Assembly: GCF_014201115.1 (NCBI RefSeq)
Contig: NZ_JACHDO010000001.1
Coordinates: 806,001-870,000, forward strand
DNA length: 64,000 nt
Direction of reading: 5' to 3'
Origin: Nocardiopsis metallicus
GTDB lineage: Bacteria; Actinomycetota; Actinomycetes; Streptosporangiales; Streptosporangiaceae
Part shown: in pieces, positions 1-8,057 of the stretch
How the letters are laid out: each line of letters begins with the position of its first letter
Position numbering within the stretch: position 1 is the stretch's first letter
Translations under genes and position numbers: made by a program
The notes under the pieces: generated by a model
The model's database searches: none
The model's input: the letters and a program-made list of their open reading frames with translations, nothing else
What the model was told of the DNA's origin: nothing

Positions 1-397
1 CCCGAGAGAACCGCAGTGTGTGGGTACGGCCCGCCCACGAGGTCTCCCGGGCGGTAAGGGTGAGCTCGGCCGCCAACGCGAAACGCTTCCTGGTCACCTC
101 CACCGACTCGATCTCCGCCAGCTCCCACGAACGCACCTCGTTGCCGGGGTGCGTGTTGAGCGCACTGAAGAACCGTTCCCCGGTCAACAGGTGCAGGTAG
201 GAGTTGCCCTCTTCGGTCTCGCCCTCCTCGTAGGCCACCGCCATCGCGCTCTCATCCTCGCCCAACAGCTCCAGCAACCACTTCAACTGCGGGCGACAGA
301 CGGCCCGCGCGATCGGCCCGCCGGGGCCGATCCACTCGAACCCGGACTGATCCATGAACACCTTCCGGTTGGGGGACATCACCTGTGCCGATGCCAT
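1..397 (-). CDS. Hypothetical protein, C-terminus cut by window edge
   Basis: A minus-strand frame opens at ATG 397 (second in-frame ATG at 379) and runs off the left edge without a stop, giving at least 132 residues. The visible part is a soluble, mildly acidic protein with no signal peptide or membrane segment. I do not recognise the family. It is divergent from the gene starting at 471. No strong ribosome binding site lies ahead of either ATG, so the start is uncertain. Confidence 0.6.
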   Translation of the reverse strand, partial: MASAQVMSPNRKVFMDQSGFEWIGPGGPIARAVCRPQLKWLLELLGEDESAMAVAYEEGETEEGNSYLHLLTGERFFSALNTHPGNEVRSWELAEIESVEVTRKRFALAAELTLTARETSWAGRTHTLRFSR

Positions 398-470
398 GGT
401 GCCCGGTGTGGTTCGGCGCGGCACTCGACAGCCCATCCTCCGGCGGGGCCGGTTGTCTACCCTTTGACGG

Positions 471-1121
471 ATGACCCGATCCCCCGCACACTCCGGAGCC
501 CTCCAGGCCCTGGGCTCCCTCCTGGACGGCTCCGTGGCCCAGATCGCCGAGGCAGCCGAAAGCCCCTGCGACTACCCCGCCCTGCGCAGGAACGCGGACG
601 TGTGGGACAACAACACCCTGACGCTCTTTCGAGCCGCGGTGGCCCCCACCGTCAGGTCCCGAGAAGGCAGGGCCCGGGCCGCCCTGGCCTGGATGGCCGC
701 CCTCGGGCCGGACCGCCGCGCGTGGATGACAGAACGTGCGCGGGAACGAGGGTTCACCCTGGCAGACCTGGTCGAGGGCAAGCCGGTCGTGGGCAAGCCG
801 GTCGTGGGCAGGCTGGGCCCTGAAGCCGGGGCCGCAGCCCAGTTGCTGATCGGGGCGATGCTGCGGATTCGCTCGGTCCGACCGGAACCCGGCCAACCGG
901 AACTGGTGCGCGCGCTCGCCCGGGCCCTGGACGGGGCGGGGACGGACATTCTCGCGGTCGGGGCACACCGCGGCCACTGGGCACGCGAGAGGGCTTTCCG
1001 GGCGCTTGGCGAGGAGTGGGTTCGGCGCGGCGGACCGTTGTCCGCGCCCGTGTTCGCCCGAGTCCTCAAGCGGCTGGGTCGCCTCGAACCGGCTCCGGCT
1101 ACGAAGCATCGAGGGGGGTAG
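471..1121 (+). CDS. Hypothetical protein (216 aa)
   Basis: Soluble, Ala/Arg-rich helical protein with no recognised domain. A TANNNT-type -10 box (TACCCT, 458-463) ends 7 bases before the ATG, the spacing of a leaderless actinobacterial transcript, which supports this start. A 15-bp sequence is repeated in tandem near 777-806 and encodes a doubled GKPVV unit around residues 103-113. It precedes the HAD-like gene in the same direction with about 60 bases between. Function unknown. Confidence 0.6.
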   Translation: MTRSPAHSGALQALGSLLDGSVAQIAEAAESPCDYPALRRNADVWDNNTLTLFRAAVAPTVRSREGRARAALAWMAALGPDRRAWMTERARERGFTLADLVEGKPVVGKPVVGRLGPEAGAAAQLLIGAMLRIRSVRPEPGQPELVRALARALDGAGTDILAVGAHRGHWARERAFRALGEEWVRRGGPLSAPVFARVLKRLGRLEPAPATKHRGG

Positions 1122-1184
1122 TCCGTGGACCGCTGCCCGAGGGCGTCCTAGTCTGTGGGGCCCACCCCCGGAGGAGGACCCGCT

Positions 1185-1706
1185 GTGCCCCACCCCTTGT
1201 TGTTCATCGACGTCGACGGCCCCCTGAACCCGTTCCGCGCCGGGCCCTCGGACCTGGAGGGCTACACCGTCCACCGCATGCGCCCCACCGGCTGGGAATC
1301 CCCGGCCCGGCCCCTGGACGTGTGGCTCAACCCGGACCACGGCGAGGAACTACTCGCCCTGCCCTACGAGCTGGTGTGGGCCACCACCTGGGAGGACGAG
1401 GCCAACACGATGATCGGTCCGGTCCTGGGCCTGCCCGAGCTCCCCGTGGTCAAGCTCCCCGGGGTGCTCGACGCCCGCCACGGGCTGTTCTTCAAGACGC
1501 CGGTCCTCGCCGAGTACGCCCAGGGCCGCCCGTTCGCATGGATCGACGACGGGATCACCGAACGGGACCGGGTGTGGCTGGCCCGCAACCACATCGCCGA
1601 CGTCCTCCCGCACCGGATCGACCCCGCGGTCGGGCTGTGGGAGAAGGACTTCGACCTGCTCGCCGACTGGCCCCCGGCCCTGGCCGCCGTCGACTTCCCC
1701 CGCTGA
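1185..1706 (+). CDS. HAD-like hydrolase-fold protein (173 aa)
   Basis: The N-terminus reads PHPLLFIDVDGPLNP, matching HAD motif I (DxDG with the nucleophilic Asp followed by Asp two residues on). A later FAWIDDGI segment resembles the acidic motif IV. Lys residues between could serve as motif III. The length suits a compact HAD phosphatase-like protein of the uncharacterised actinobacterial type. I chose GTG 1185 because GGAGGAGG lies 6 bases upstream (about 1170-1178); an in-frame upstream GTG at 1155 would add ten Gly/Pro residues before motif I. Substrate unknown. Confidence 0.7.
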   Translation: MPHPLLFIDVDGPLNPFRAGPSDLEGYTVHRMRPTGWESPARPLDVWLNPDHGEELLALPYELVWATTWEDEANTMIGPVLGLPELPVVKLPGVLDARHGLFFKTPVLAEYAQGRPFAWIDDGITERDRVWLARNHIADVLPHRIDPAVGLWEKDFDLLADWPPALAAVDFPR

Positions 1707-1785
1707 CGCTCCGCCGGGGAGCGGCTCGGGTCAACGGGCCGGGGCGGGCGAAACCACTCAGGCCACTCCCACTACCCTGTGACCC

Positions 1786-2592
1786 ATGACACCAGGACTT
1801 GAGGGGTCGGGCAACGGCGCCACCACCCTCCTCATCCCGGGGGCCTTCAACGGCCCCGACGGATCCGGCAACGGCGGCTACAGCGCGGGACTGCTCGCCG
1901 GGCGGCTCACCGCCCCGGGCGGTCCGGCCGTCCAGGTCACTTTGCGCACCCCGCCGCCACTGGACCGGCCGCTGACGGTGGCGGGCACCCCGGAGGAGGG
2001 CTTCCGGCTGACCGACCCCGCCGCCGAGGACTCCGCCCGCCTGGTAGCCGAAGCCGTGATCACCGACTCCCTCGGCACCGACGCCGCATCCGGTGCCGCG
2101 GTGATCCCCGGCGGCCCGGTCGGCGTCGGCGAGGCTGAGGCCGCCCGCAAGCTCTACGCGGGCCTGGAGCGGCACCCCTTCCCGCGCTGCTACAGCTGCG
2201 GCCCCGAGCGCGCCGAGGGCGACGGCCTGTTGCTGTTCCCGGGATCGGTCCGCCCCGGGCAGGGCCCCGACGGGGTCGGCAACACCGTCGCCTGCGCCTG
2301 GGACGTGCTCCCGGCGGTGGACGGCGGCGACGGCACGGCCGCCCTCGCCCAGGTCTGGGCCGCGCTCGACTGCCCCGGCGGCTGGTCGAGTGACATCTCC
2401 GGCCGTCCGATCGTCCTGGGCCGGATGACCGCCCAGGTCCTCGCTGCCCCGCCGGTCGGCTCCACCCAGGTCGTCATGGGTCACCTGGAGGCGGTCGACG
2501 GCCGCAAGGTGCACACCGGCAGCGCCCTCTACGACCAGGACGGCCGCCTGCTCGCGCTGGCCCGGGCGACCTGGATCGCGATCCGCCGCTGA
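1786..2592 (+). CDS. Hotdog-fold thioesterase-like protein (268 aa)
   Basis: The protein begins with a FNGPDGSGNGGYSAG segment like the N-terminal strand/helix of PaaI-type hotdog proteins. It carries a PRCYSCGP motif around residue 130 and a WAALDCPGGW segment near 190, features seen in actinobacterial thioesterase-superfamily proteins annotated only as hypothetical. No signal peptide. A -10-like TACCCT (1773-1778) ends 7 bases before the ATG, so the mRNA is probably leaderless. The family assignment rests on these motifs only; a catalytic role is inferred. Confidence 0.6.
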   Translation: MTPGLEGSGNGATTLLIPGAFNGPDGSGNGGYSAGLLAGRLTAPGGPAVQVTLRTPPPLDRPLTVAGTPEEGFRLTDPAAEDSARLVAEAVITDSLGTDAASGAAVIPGGPVGVGEAEAARKLYAGLERHPFPRCYSCGPERAEGDGLLLFPGSVRPGQGPDGVGNTVACAWDVLPAVDGGDGTAALAQVWAALDCPGGWSSDISGRPIVLGRMTAQVLAAPPVGSTQVVMGHLEAVDGRKVHTGSALYDQDGRLLALARATWIAIRR

Positions 2593-2635
2593 GGAGCGGA
2601 CCGACCTGCCTGCCCCTCCAGTACGGTGAACCCTT

Positions 2636-3310
2636 GTGGCCTTCGAAAACACACAGCAGACCGCGCCGAACGACGACGGCGCCTCCGCCGAGCCCGCCGC
2701 CCAGACCCCGGCGCCCCGGCGGGGACGGAGCGGGCGCGGACGCGACCCCGAACGGCGGCGGACCATCCTGGACGCCGCCGACCGGGTGATCCAGCGCGAC
2801 GGCCCCGACGCCTCCATGCTCGCCATCGCCACCGAGGCGGGGATCAGCAAACCGATCCTCTACCGGCACTTCGGTGACAAGAGCGGCCTCTACCAGGCGC
2901 TGGCCAAGCGCCACGTGGACCCGCTCATCGAGGTCATCCGCGCCGAGCTGTACCAGCACACCGAATTCGAGGTGCGGGCCCGCGCCACGGTCGGCGCGTA
3001 CCTGTCGATCATCTCGCGCAACCTCAACCTGTACCGCTTCCTCATGGACCGGGCCACCTCCGAGGACGTGCGCACCCGCAGCGACCTCGGGCTCATGGTG
3101 CGCCGCCTGGGGGAGGAACTCGCCGACCTGCTGATCAGCGAACGCCGGATCAGGGGCCGGTTGCGCGCGCAGATCGCCGCGCACGCCATCGTGGGCATGG
3201 TGCAGGCCGCGGGGGAGTGGTGGCTGGAGCACCCGGAGGTGAGCGAGGCGGAGATCATCGACGACCTCACCTCCGCCGTGGTCGGCGCCATCCGCGGCAG
3301 CGGGACCTGA
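2636..3310 (+). CDS. TetR family transcriptional regulator (224 aa)
   Basis: After a disordered, basic N-terminal extension of about 40 residues comes a typical TetR DNA-binding domain (residues ~42-90): an RRRTILDAADRVI helix, then GISKPILYRHFGDKSGLY, the helix-turn-helix signature. The rest is an all-helical ligand-binding/dimerisation domain of usual length. It starts with GTG; a TACGGT box (2622-2627) lies 8 bases upstream, again the leaderless pattern. It is 43 bases after the thioesterase-like gene, a possible target; the ligand is unknown. Confidence 0.9.
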   Translation: MAFENTQQTAPNDDGASAEPAAQTPAPRRGRSGRGRDPERRRTILDAADRVIQRDGPDASMLAIATEAGISKPILYRHFGDKSGLYQALAKRHVDPLIEVIRAELYQHTEFEVRARATVGAYLSIISRNLNLYRFLMDRATSEDVRTRSDLGLMVRRLGEELADLLISERRIRGRLRAQIAAHAIVGMVQAAGEWWLEHPEVSEAEIIDDLTSAVVGAIRGSGT

Positions 3311-3339
3311 CCGGATCAGCGCCCGATCTGACTTCGGGC

Positions 3340-3370
3340 TTGACCTGGAGTGCACTCCAGGTCGCATGCT
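3340..3370 (+). promoter_or_regulatory. MerR-type promoter/operator with 20-bp palindrome
   Basis: A -35 box TTGACC (3340-3345) and a -10-like CATGCT (3365-3370) are separated by 19 bases, the over-long spacing characteristic of MerR-regulated promoters. Between them lies a perfect 20-bp palindrome, ACCTGGAGTGCACTCCAGGT (3343-3362). The -10 box ends 6 bases before ATG 3377, so transcription would start at or next to the start codon (leaderless). It resembles operators of MerR regulators that autoregulate with an oxidoreductase gene. Confidence 0.85.
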
Positions 3371-3376
3371 TGGCGC

Positions 3377-3847
3377 ATGAAGGACTACTACACGCCGGGT
3401 GAGGTCGCCGAACGCTTCGGCCTCACCCTGGACACCCTGCGCTACTACGAGAAGGCGGGCCTGCTCCGGCGGGTGGACCGCGCCCCCAGCGGGCACCGCC
3501 GCTACCGCACCGACGACGTCGACCTCCTCCACCTGGTCCGCTGCCTGCGCGACACCGACATGCCCATCGCCCGGCTCCGGGACTTCGCCGAGCTGGTCCG
3601 CGACGGCGACCACACCATCCCGGACCGCCTGGACGTACTGCAGAGCCACCAGCACCACCTCAACACGCGCATCGCCGAGCTGCGCGAGCGCCAGGACACG
3701 ATCCAGCACAAGATCGACTACTACCTCGGGGTACTCGCCGACAACCCCGGCCTCGCCGAGCGGTCCGCTCCCACGGGCACCACCTCCGGCACCGCTTCCG
3801 CCCCCGAGGTGACGGCTGTCGCGGCCACCGGGAAGGAAAACTCCTGA
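3377..3847 (+). CDS. MerR family transcriptional regulator (156 aa)
   Basis: A winged-helix MerR domain occupies residues 1-75: YTPGEVAERFGLTLDTLRYYEKAGLL is the canonical start, followed by a GHRRYRTDDVDLL wing. A coiled-coil dimerisation helix follows (residues ~80-120, including QHHLNTRIAELRERQ) and then a short Thr/Ala-rich tail without a clear metal-binding Cys cluster, so a metal sensor is unlikely. Start ATG 3377 is chosen because it sits at the predicted transcription start; a GTG at 3350 lies inside the operator. Its stop overlaps the start of the aldo/keto reductase by one base (TGATG), so the pair is cotranscribed. It is probably an AdhR/NmlR-like sensor of reactive aldehydes or redox stress. 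Confidence 0.9.
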   Translation: MKDYYTPGEVAERFGLTLDTLRYYEKAGLLRRVDRAPSGHRRYRTDDVDLLHLVRCLRDTDMPIARLRDFAELVRDGDHTIPDRLDVLQSHQHHLNTRIAELRERQDTIQHKIDYYLGVLADNPGLAERSAPTGTTSGTASAPEVTAVAATGKENS

Positions 3848-4818
3848 TGCGCTACACGACCATCCAGGGCCGCACCGTCAGCGCCCTGTGCCTGGGCGCG
3901 ATGCAGTTCGGCAGCACGACCGACGCCGCCACCTCCGCCGCGCTGCTCGACCGCTTCGTCGAGGCCGGGGGCACCTTCGTCGACACCGCCGACTGCTACC
4001 AGTTCTGGGTGGAGGGCGGCCAGGGGCACGAGAGCGAGACCTTCCTCGGCGGCTGGCGGCGCGAGCGCGGGGTCACCGACGAGGTCGTCGTCGCCACCAA
4101 GCTCGGCGCCCAGCCCACCGTTCCCGGGGCCGGGTTGGAGGCCCAGGAGGGGCTCTCGGCCAAGGCCGTGGCCACCGCCGCCGAACGCAGCCGCGCACGC
4201 CTGGGCGTGGACACCCTGGACCTGCTCTACGCCCACCGAGAGGACCCCCGGACGCCGATCGAGGAGACGATCGGGGCCTTCGCCGAACTGGTCGCCCGGG
4301 GCGAGGTCCGGGAACTCGGGATGAGCAACCACCGCACCTGGCGGTTGGAGCGGGCCCGTGCCGCCGCCGAGGCCAACGGCTGGCCGCGCCCGCGCGTGCT
4401 CCAGTACCGGTACAGCTACCTGCAGCCCCGCCACGACGCGGCCCTGGAGTCCTCGGGCCACATGCACGTCACCCCCGAGCTCCTGGACTTCGTCCGCGCC
4501 GAGGAGGCCGCGGGCCGCGAGCACGCACTGGTCGCCTACACGCCCCTGCTGACCGGTGCGTACATCCGGCCCGACCGGCCCCTGGAGTACGCCTACGACC
4601 ACCCGGGCACCGCGGCGCGCCTGGCGGCCCTGGACGAGGTGGCCGCCGAGGCCGGCGCCACCCGCAACCAGGTCGTCCTCGCCTGGCTGATGGACCACGA
4701 GCCCAGGGTGGTCCCGTTGGTCGGGGTGAGCAGCCTCGCCCAGCTGGACGAGGCGCTGGAGGCCACCGACCTGACCCTCACCGCCGAACAGCACTCCCGG
4801 CTCACCGCCGCGCACTGA
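3847..4818 (+). CDS. Aldo/keto reductase (323 aa)
   Basis: NAD(P)H-dependent reductase of carbonyl compounds with the (beta/alpha)8 AKR fold. The catalytic tetrad can be read in order: Asp and Tyr in FVDTADCYQFW (residues ~47-57), Lys in VVATKLGAQ (~82) and His in LLYAHREDP (~129). The C-terminal segment has the cofactor-binding RNQVVLAWLM and PLVGVSSLAQL stretches. Length is normal for the family. Translation is coupled to the upstream MerR gene, which very probably controls it. Substrate unknown. Confidence 0.93.
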   Translation: MRYTTIQGRTVSALCLGAMQFGSTTDAATSAALLDRFVEAGGTFVDTADCYQFWVEGGQGHESETFLGGWRRERGVTDEVVVATKLGAQPTVPGAGLEAQEGLSAKAVATAAERSRARLGVDTLDLLYAHREDPRTPIEETIGAFAELVARGEVRELGMSNHRTWRLERARAAAEANGWPRPRVLQYRYSYLQPRHDAALESSGHMHVTPELLDFVRAEEAAGREHALVAYTPLLTGAYIRPDRPLEYAYDHPGTAARLAALDEVAAEAGATRNQVVLAWLMDHEPRVVPLVGVSSLAQLDEALEATDLTLTAEQHSRLTAAH

Positions 4819-4996
4819 CCCCTTCCCGCACCGCCCCTCGCCCCCGGGCGCGTCCATACTTCGCAAAGCTCACAAACGCCCGCATAACCCCGCTTTCGCG
4901 GTTTCCTGTCGCTTCGGGCGGATACCTTCCCTAGGGAGACGCGGCCACCCGAGGTCGCGCGCACCAGCGCATCCGTGAACCAGTGGGAGGGGCCAC

Positions 4997-7120
4997 TTGC
5001 CCGAGAGCACATCGTTGGAAGCGGACTCCGGTGCCTTCCACCAGATCCACTTCGCCTGGGCCGAGCCCACCCTCCTCGGCCGCATCGGCCCCGGGCCCGC
5101 GGCCACCTCCCTCCCGCAGCGCGACGAGCCGGTCCTGCGCTCCTGGCGCGACCGGCTGATCCCCGCCCTCACCGCGGACTACCGCTCGGCACTGCCCGAC
5201 ACCGACCCGGCCGCCTACCCCGAGACCCTCTGGGCCCGCCACTACCCGGACGGCCAGAGCGCCCTCGTCTACCGCTGGCCGGGCGACGTCCGCCAGGCCC
5301 ACGCCTGGGCGATCGTCGGCCCCACCCGGGGACTCACCTTCTCCCGGATCCTCGCCCTGCACGAGAACCCCCATACCCGCCCTGCCCCGGCCAGGCCGCC
5401 GGCCCCCGGCTGGGCCGCCATGCGCACCCTGCCCGCCCCCGAACCCTGGGAACACACCTGCGCCCCCGGCGCCCTGCGTACCCGGGACCGCCGCGCCGCC
5501 GAAACCCGGATCGACAGCGAACCGATCCTCATCGGAGCCGTGGCGCGGGCCCTCGAAAACCCCGACCAACCCGTCCACATCACCCTGGACCCCGACCGCG
5601 CCGACCTGTGGCAGGCCACCCAGCTGCGGTTCCTGTGGGGGATGCACCGGATCCTGCACGACATCCTCACCCCCCGCGCGGCCCTGCCCGCCGAGGGCTG
5701 GAACTGGTCCTTCTCCACCTACGACCCCGTCCTCGGCCTCGAAGACGGCCCCCACCTGGCCTTCGGCCCGCCCACCGCAACCCCGGCCTCCCCCTTCCTG
5801 ACCCCTGCGCCGAGCGACCACCTCAAGATCGCCGACGGCCTGGTCACCGTCCTCCGCGAAGAGGGGGGTGGCGCCCTCGGCGACCACCTGCGCGCCCGGG
5901 GCGTCCCGGAAACCATCGACTTCACCGATCGCCGGGCCCTCCTGCGCGACTGGTTCGACCCCCGCCCCAGAGCCGCCCCCCAACCCCGCGGCCAAGAGGA
6001 AACCCTCGAAACCGCGGATACCGCCGAACCCACAGCACCCCCCGGAGCCGCAGCGCTCCCTGCCCTCCACCCGCCCCAGGAAACCCCTGAGCCCCACTCC
6101 TCCCGTGAGCCTGCTGAGCCGCAGACGCCCGGGCAGGCACAGAGTCCTGGGTACAAGGAACCTGGAGGTGCTCAGGAGGCCTCGGAGACCGCGGAGCCCC
6201 CCAGGCCCGGGGCGGGCCGTGACACCGCCCCGGACCCCGAGCCCCAGACGGGCCGGAGCGGGACCGAGTACGAGTTGGCGGAGGCCCCGGACCCCTTCGC
6301 TGAGGAGGGGGCCCAGGACACCTCCGAACAGGAGACCTGGGCGGGCTCGCTGGGCGGGCGGCCGCACACCTTCCTGGGGGTGGGCAGACGCCCGTCCCCG
6401 GAAGCGGAGCCGCCGGAGGAGCCCGTCACCGACCCCGGGGCCGGGCAGCCCCTCGACCCGCCGCCGCCCCCTGAACCGGGTGAGGCCCGGACCGTCTCCG
6501 CCTCCACACCCCCGGAAGCGCCCGAGGGGGAACCCCCCGCACCCGCCCCCGTCCCCGAGACCCGCACCCCTGCCGACGCCCCCGTCCCCGAGACCCGCAC
6601 CCCCGCCGACGCCCCGCCCCTCGCGGTACTGGCCGCCGCCGAGACCGAACCCCCCGACTACGCCGCCGAGACCGAACCCGACACCGACCAGTTCACCGAG
6701 GACTCCGACGACAACTGGCCCACCCAGTACGTCGACCTCCCGCTCTCCCGCCTGGAGCGGTGGCACTACAAACGAGGCCCCGAAGGGGCCTACACCGACG
6801 TCGTCGACGCCCGAGCGGCGGTGCGGGCCGAACGCTCCGAACTCCAACGGGTCCGCGACGAGCGCGATCACTACCACACTGAGGTCCAGGAACTACGCAG
6901 GGAGATCGCTCGCTTGGACCAGTCCTGGATCGACTCCGAAGCCACCTCCGACACCCCCGAGCACAGACGCCGCTGGCCCCGGGTCCTCCTGCTCCTGGTG
7001 CTGCTCGCCGTGGTCTTCGCCGCCGGCCTGCAGATCGGTGCCAGCACCGGGCTGGACACCCTCGGCCTCCTGGCCCTCCTCACCAGCCCCCTCACCTCCG
7101 CCAGCTGGTGGCCCCTGTGA
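4997..7120 (+). CDS. Large Pro-rich protein with C-terminal membrane anchor (707 aa)
   Basis: The start is TTG 4997, preceded by GGGAGGGG (4985-4992) at ideal spacing. Residues 1-330 form a Trp-containing globular region without a recognised family. Residues ~330-570 are Pro/Glu/Thr-rich low-complexity sequence holding a 33-bp tandem repeat. Residues ~600-645 form an acidic/basic coiled coil (AERSELQRVRDERDHY). Residues ~660-690 form one or two hydrophobic segments ending TSASWWPL at the C-terminus. With no N-terminal signal peptide, a tail-anchored cytoplasmic protein is likely. The SEC-C gene follows 37 bases later. Function unknown. Confidence 0.75.
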   Translation: MPESTSLEADSGAFHQIHFAWAEPTLLGRIGPGPAATSLPQRDEPVLRSWRDRLIPALTADYRSALPDTDPAAYPETLWARHYPDGQSALVYRWPGDVRQAHAWAIVGPTRGLTFSRILALHENPHTRPAPARPPAPGWAAMRTLPAPEPWEHTCAPGALRTRDRRAAETRIDSEPILIGAVARALENPDQPVHITLDPDRADLWQATQLRFLWGMHRILHDILTPRAALPAEGWNWSFSTYDPVLGLEDGPHLAFGPPTATPASPFLTPAPSDHLKIADGLVTVLREEGGGALGDHLRARGVPETIDFTDRRALLRDWFDPRPRAAPQPRGQEETLETADTAEPTAPPGAAALPALHPPQETPEPHSSREPAEPQTPGQAQSPGYKEPGGAQEASETAEPPRPGAGRDTAPDPEPQTGRSGTEYELAEAPDPFAEEGAQDTSEQETWAGSLGGRPHTFLGVGRRPSPEAEPPEEPVTDPGAGQPLDPPPPPEPGEARTVSASTPPEAPEGEPPAPAPVPETRTPADAPVPETRTPADAPPLAVLAAAETEPPDYAAETEPDTDQFTEDSDDNWPTQYVDLPLSRLERWHYKRGPEGAYTDVVDARAAVRAERSELQRVRDERDHYHTEVQELRREIARLDQSWIDSEATSDTPEHRRRWPRVLLLLVLLAVVFAAGLQIGASTGLDTLGLLALLTSPLTSASWWPL
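6545..6610 (+). repeat. 33-bp tandem repeat, two copies
   Basis: Two adjacent 33-base units (6545-6577 and 6578-6610) differ at a single base and encode two copies of APVPETRTPAD in the disordered linker of the 707-aa membrane-anchored protein. This looks like replication slippage in a low-complexity region. Confidence 0.85.
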
Positions 7121-7157
7121 CGGGCAGCACCCACCACGCACGTTCTAACCTGGGAGG

Positions 7158-7916
7158 ATGACCGACATTTCCCCGGCCCCCGCTGCGGTTCCGCAGCCGT
7201 TGTGGGACGCCGTCCGCGGCCTGGACCTGCCCAAGCAGCACCTGAGGGACCTGACCTCCTTCCCCGAGGAGGCGGGTGAGATCCTCCTGGACGCGGTGGA
7301 CGCCCTCCGCGAGCGGGACGTCGGCGCCGCGCGCACGCTCGCCGAGGCCCTGCGCGAGCACGCCCCGCAGCCGGGGCACCGCCAGTTCGCCACCAACCAG
7401 CTCGCCGCGATGCTGCGCGCCGAAGGCCGGACCGAGGAATCGGACGCGCTGCTGGAGGAGCTCATGCGCCCCGGGCTCGAACGGGGCGTGGCCCTCCTCC
7501 TAGCCGAGGACCTCGCCGGGCAGGGCGCCTACGACAAGGCCCTGCACTGCTACAACGTCGTCTGCCGGGGCATCCTCGCCGAACCCCCGGAGACCGTCGC
7601 CGAGCTCAACCGCCTCGGCCTGATGCCGCTGCTGGGCCGCGCCCGCATGCGTGAACTGCTCGGCATGACCCCGGACGCACACGACCTGGCGACCCGCTCC
7701 ACCGACGCCTACCTGCCCCCGCTGGAGAACCTCGCCGACCTCCAGGGCGGCGGCCCCAACGGCAGCGCCCCGCAGCGGGCCTTCCCCGGTGAGATCCCCG
7801 CCCGGACCGGCCCCGGAGAGCGCTCCACCCCGCCCCCGCCCGGACGCAACGAGCCCTGCTCCTGCGGTTCGGGCCGCAAGTCCAAGAAGTGCTGCGGCTC
7901 CCCACTGGCCCGCTGA
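7158..7916 (+). CDS. SEC-C zinc-motif protein (252 aa)
   Basis: An N-terminal helical, TPR-like region (residues ~20-190, including EEAGEILLDAVDALRERD) is followed by a Pro-rich linker and a C-terminal SEC-C motif: GRNEPCSCGSGRKSKKCCG, a CxC-x8-CC zinc-binding site also found at the SecA C-terminus. A TAACCT box (7146-7151) and GGGAGG lie directly ahead of ATG 7158. A decayed paralogue lies at 26318-27028. The specific role is unknown; SEC-C proteins often act as accessory or interaction factors. Confidence 0.8.
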   Translation: MTDISPAPAAVPQPLWDAVRGLDLPKQHLRDLTSFPEEAGEILLDAVDALRERDVGAARTLAEALREHAPQPGHRQFATNQLAAMLRAEGRTEESDALLEELMRPGLERGVALLLAEDLAGQGAYDKALHCYNVVCRGILAEPPETVAELNRLGLMPLLGRARMRELLGMTPDAHDLATRSTDAYLPPLENLADLQGGGPNGSAPQRAFPGEIPARTGPGERSTPPPPGRNEPCSCGSGRKSKKCCGSPLAR

Positions 7917-8057
7917 ACTGAGCCGTCGCCGTGGCCGACGGCCCCGTGCATGACCGCCGCCCGTCCGGCCGGAATCGGCCGGAACCAAACCCGAGGCAAA
8001 GGAGTCACATCCCGCGTCAGTGCGCGACAGGCGCACCGGGAGAAGAGGTGTCGGCTC

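Noticed and set aside
252..1340. Long minus-strand open frame opposite the hypothetical and HAD-like genes
   Set aside because: It is a GC-bias shadow: low-complexity Gly/Arg/Pro sequence without motifs, overlapping two better-supported plus-strand genes.
4931..6877. 648-codon minus-strand open frame
   Set aside because: Gly/Arg-rich shadow of the 707-aa plus-strand gene, which has a strong ribosome binding site and a membrane anchor.
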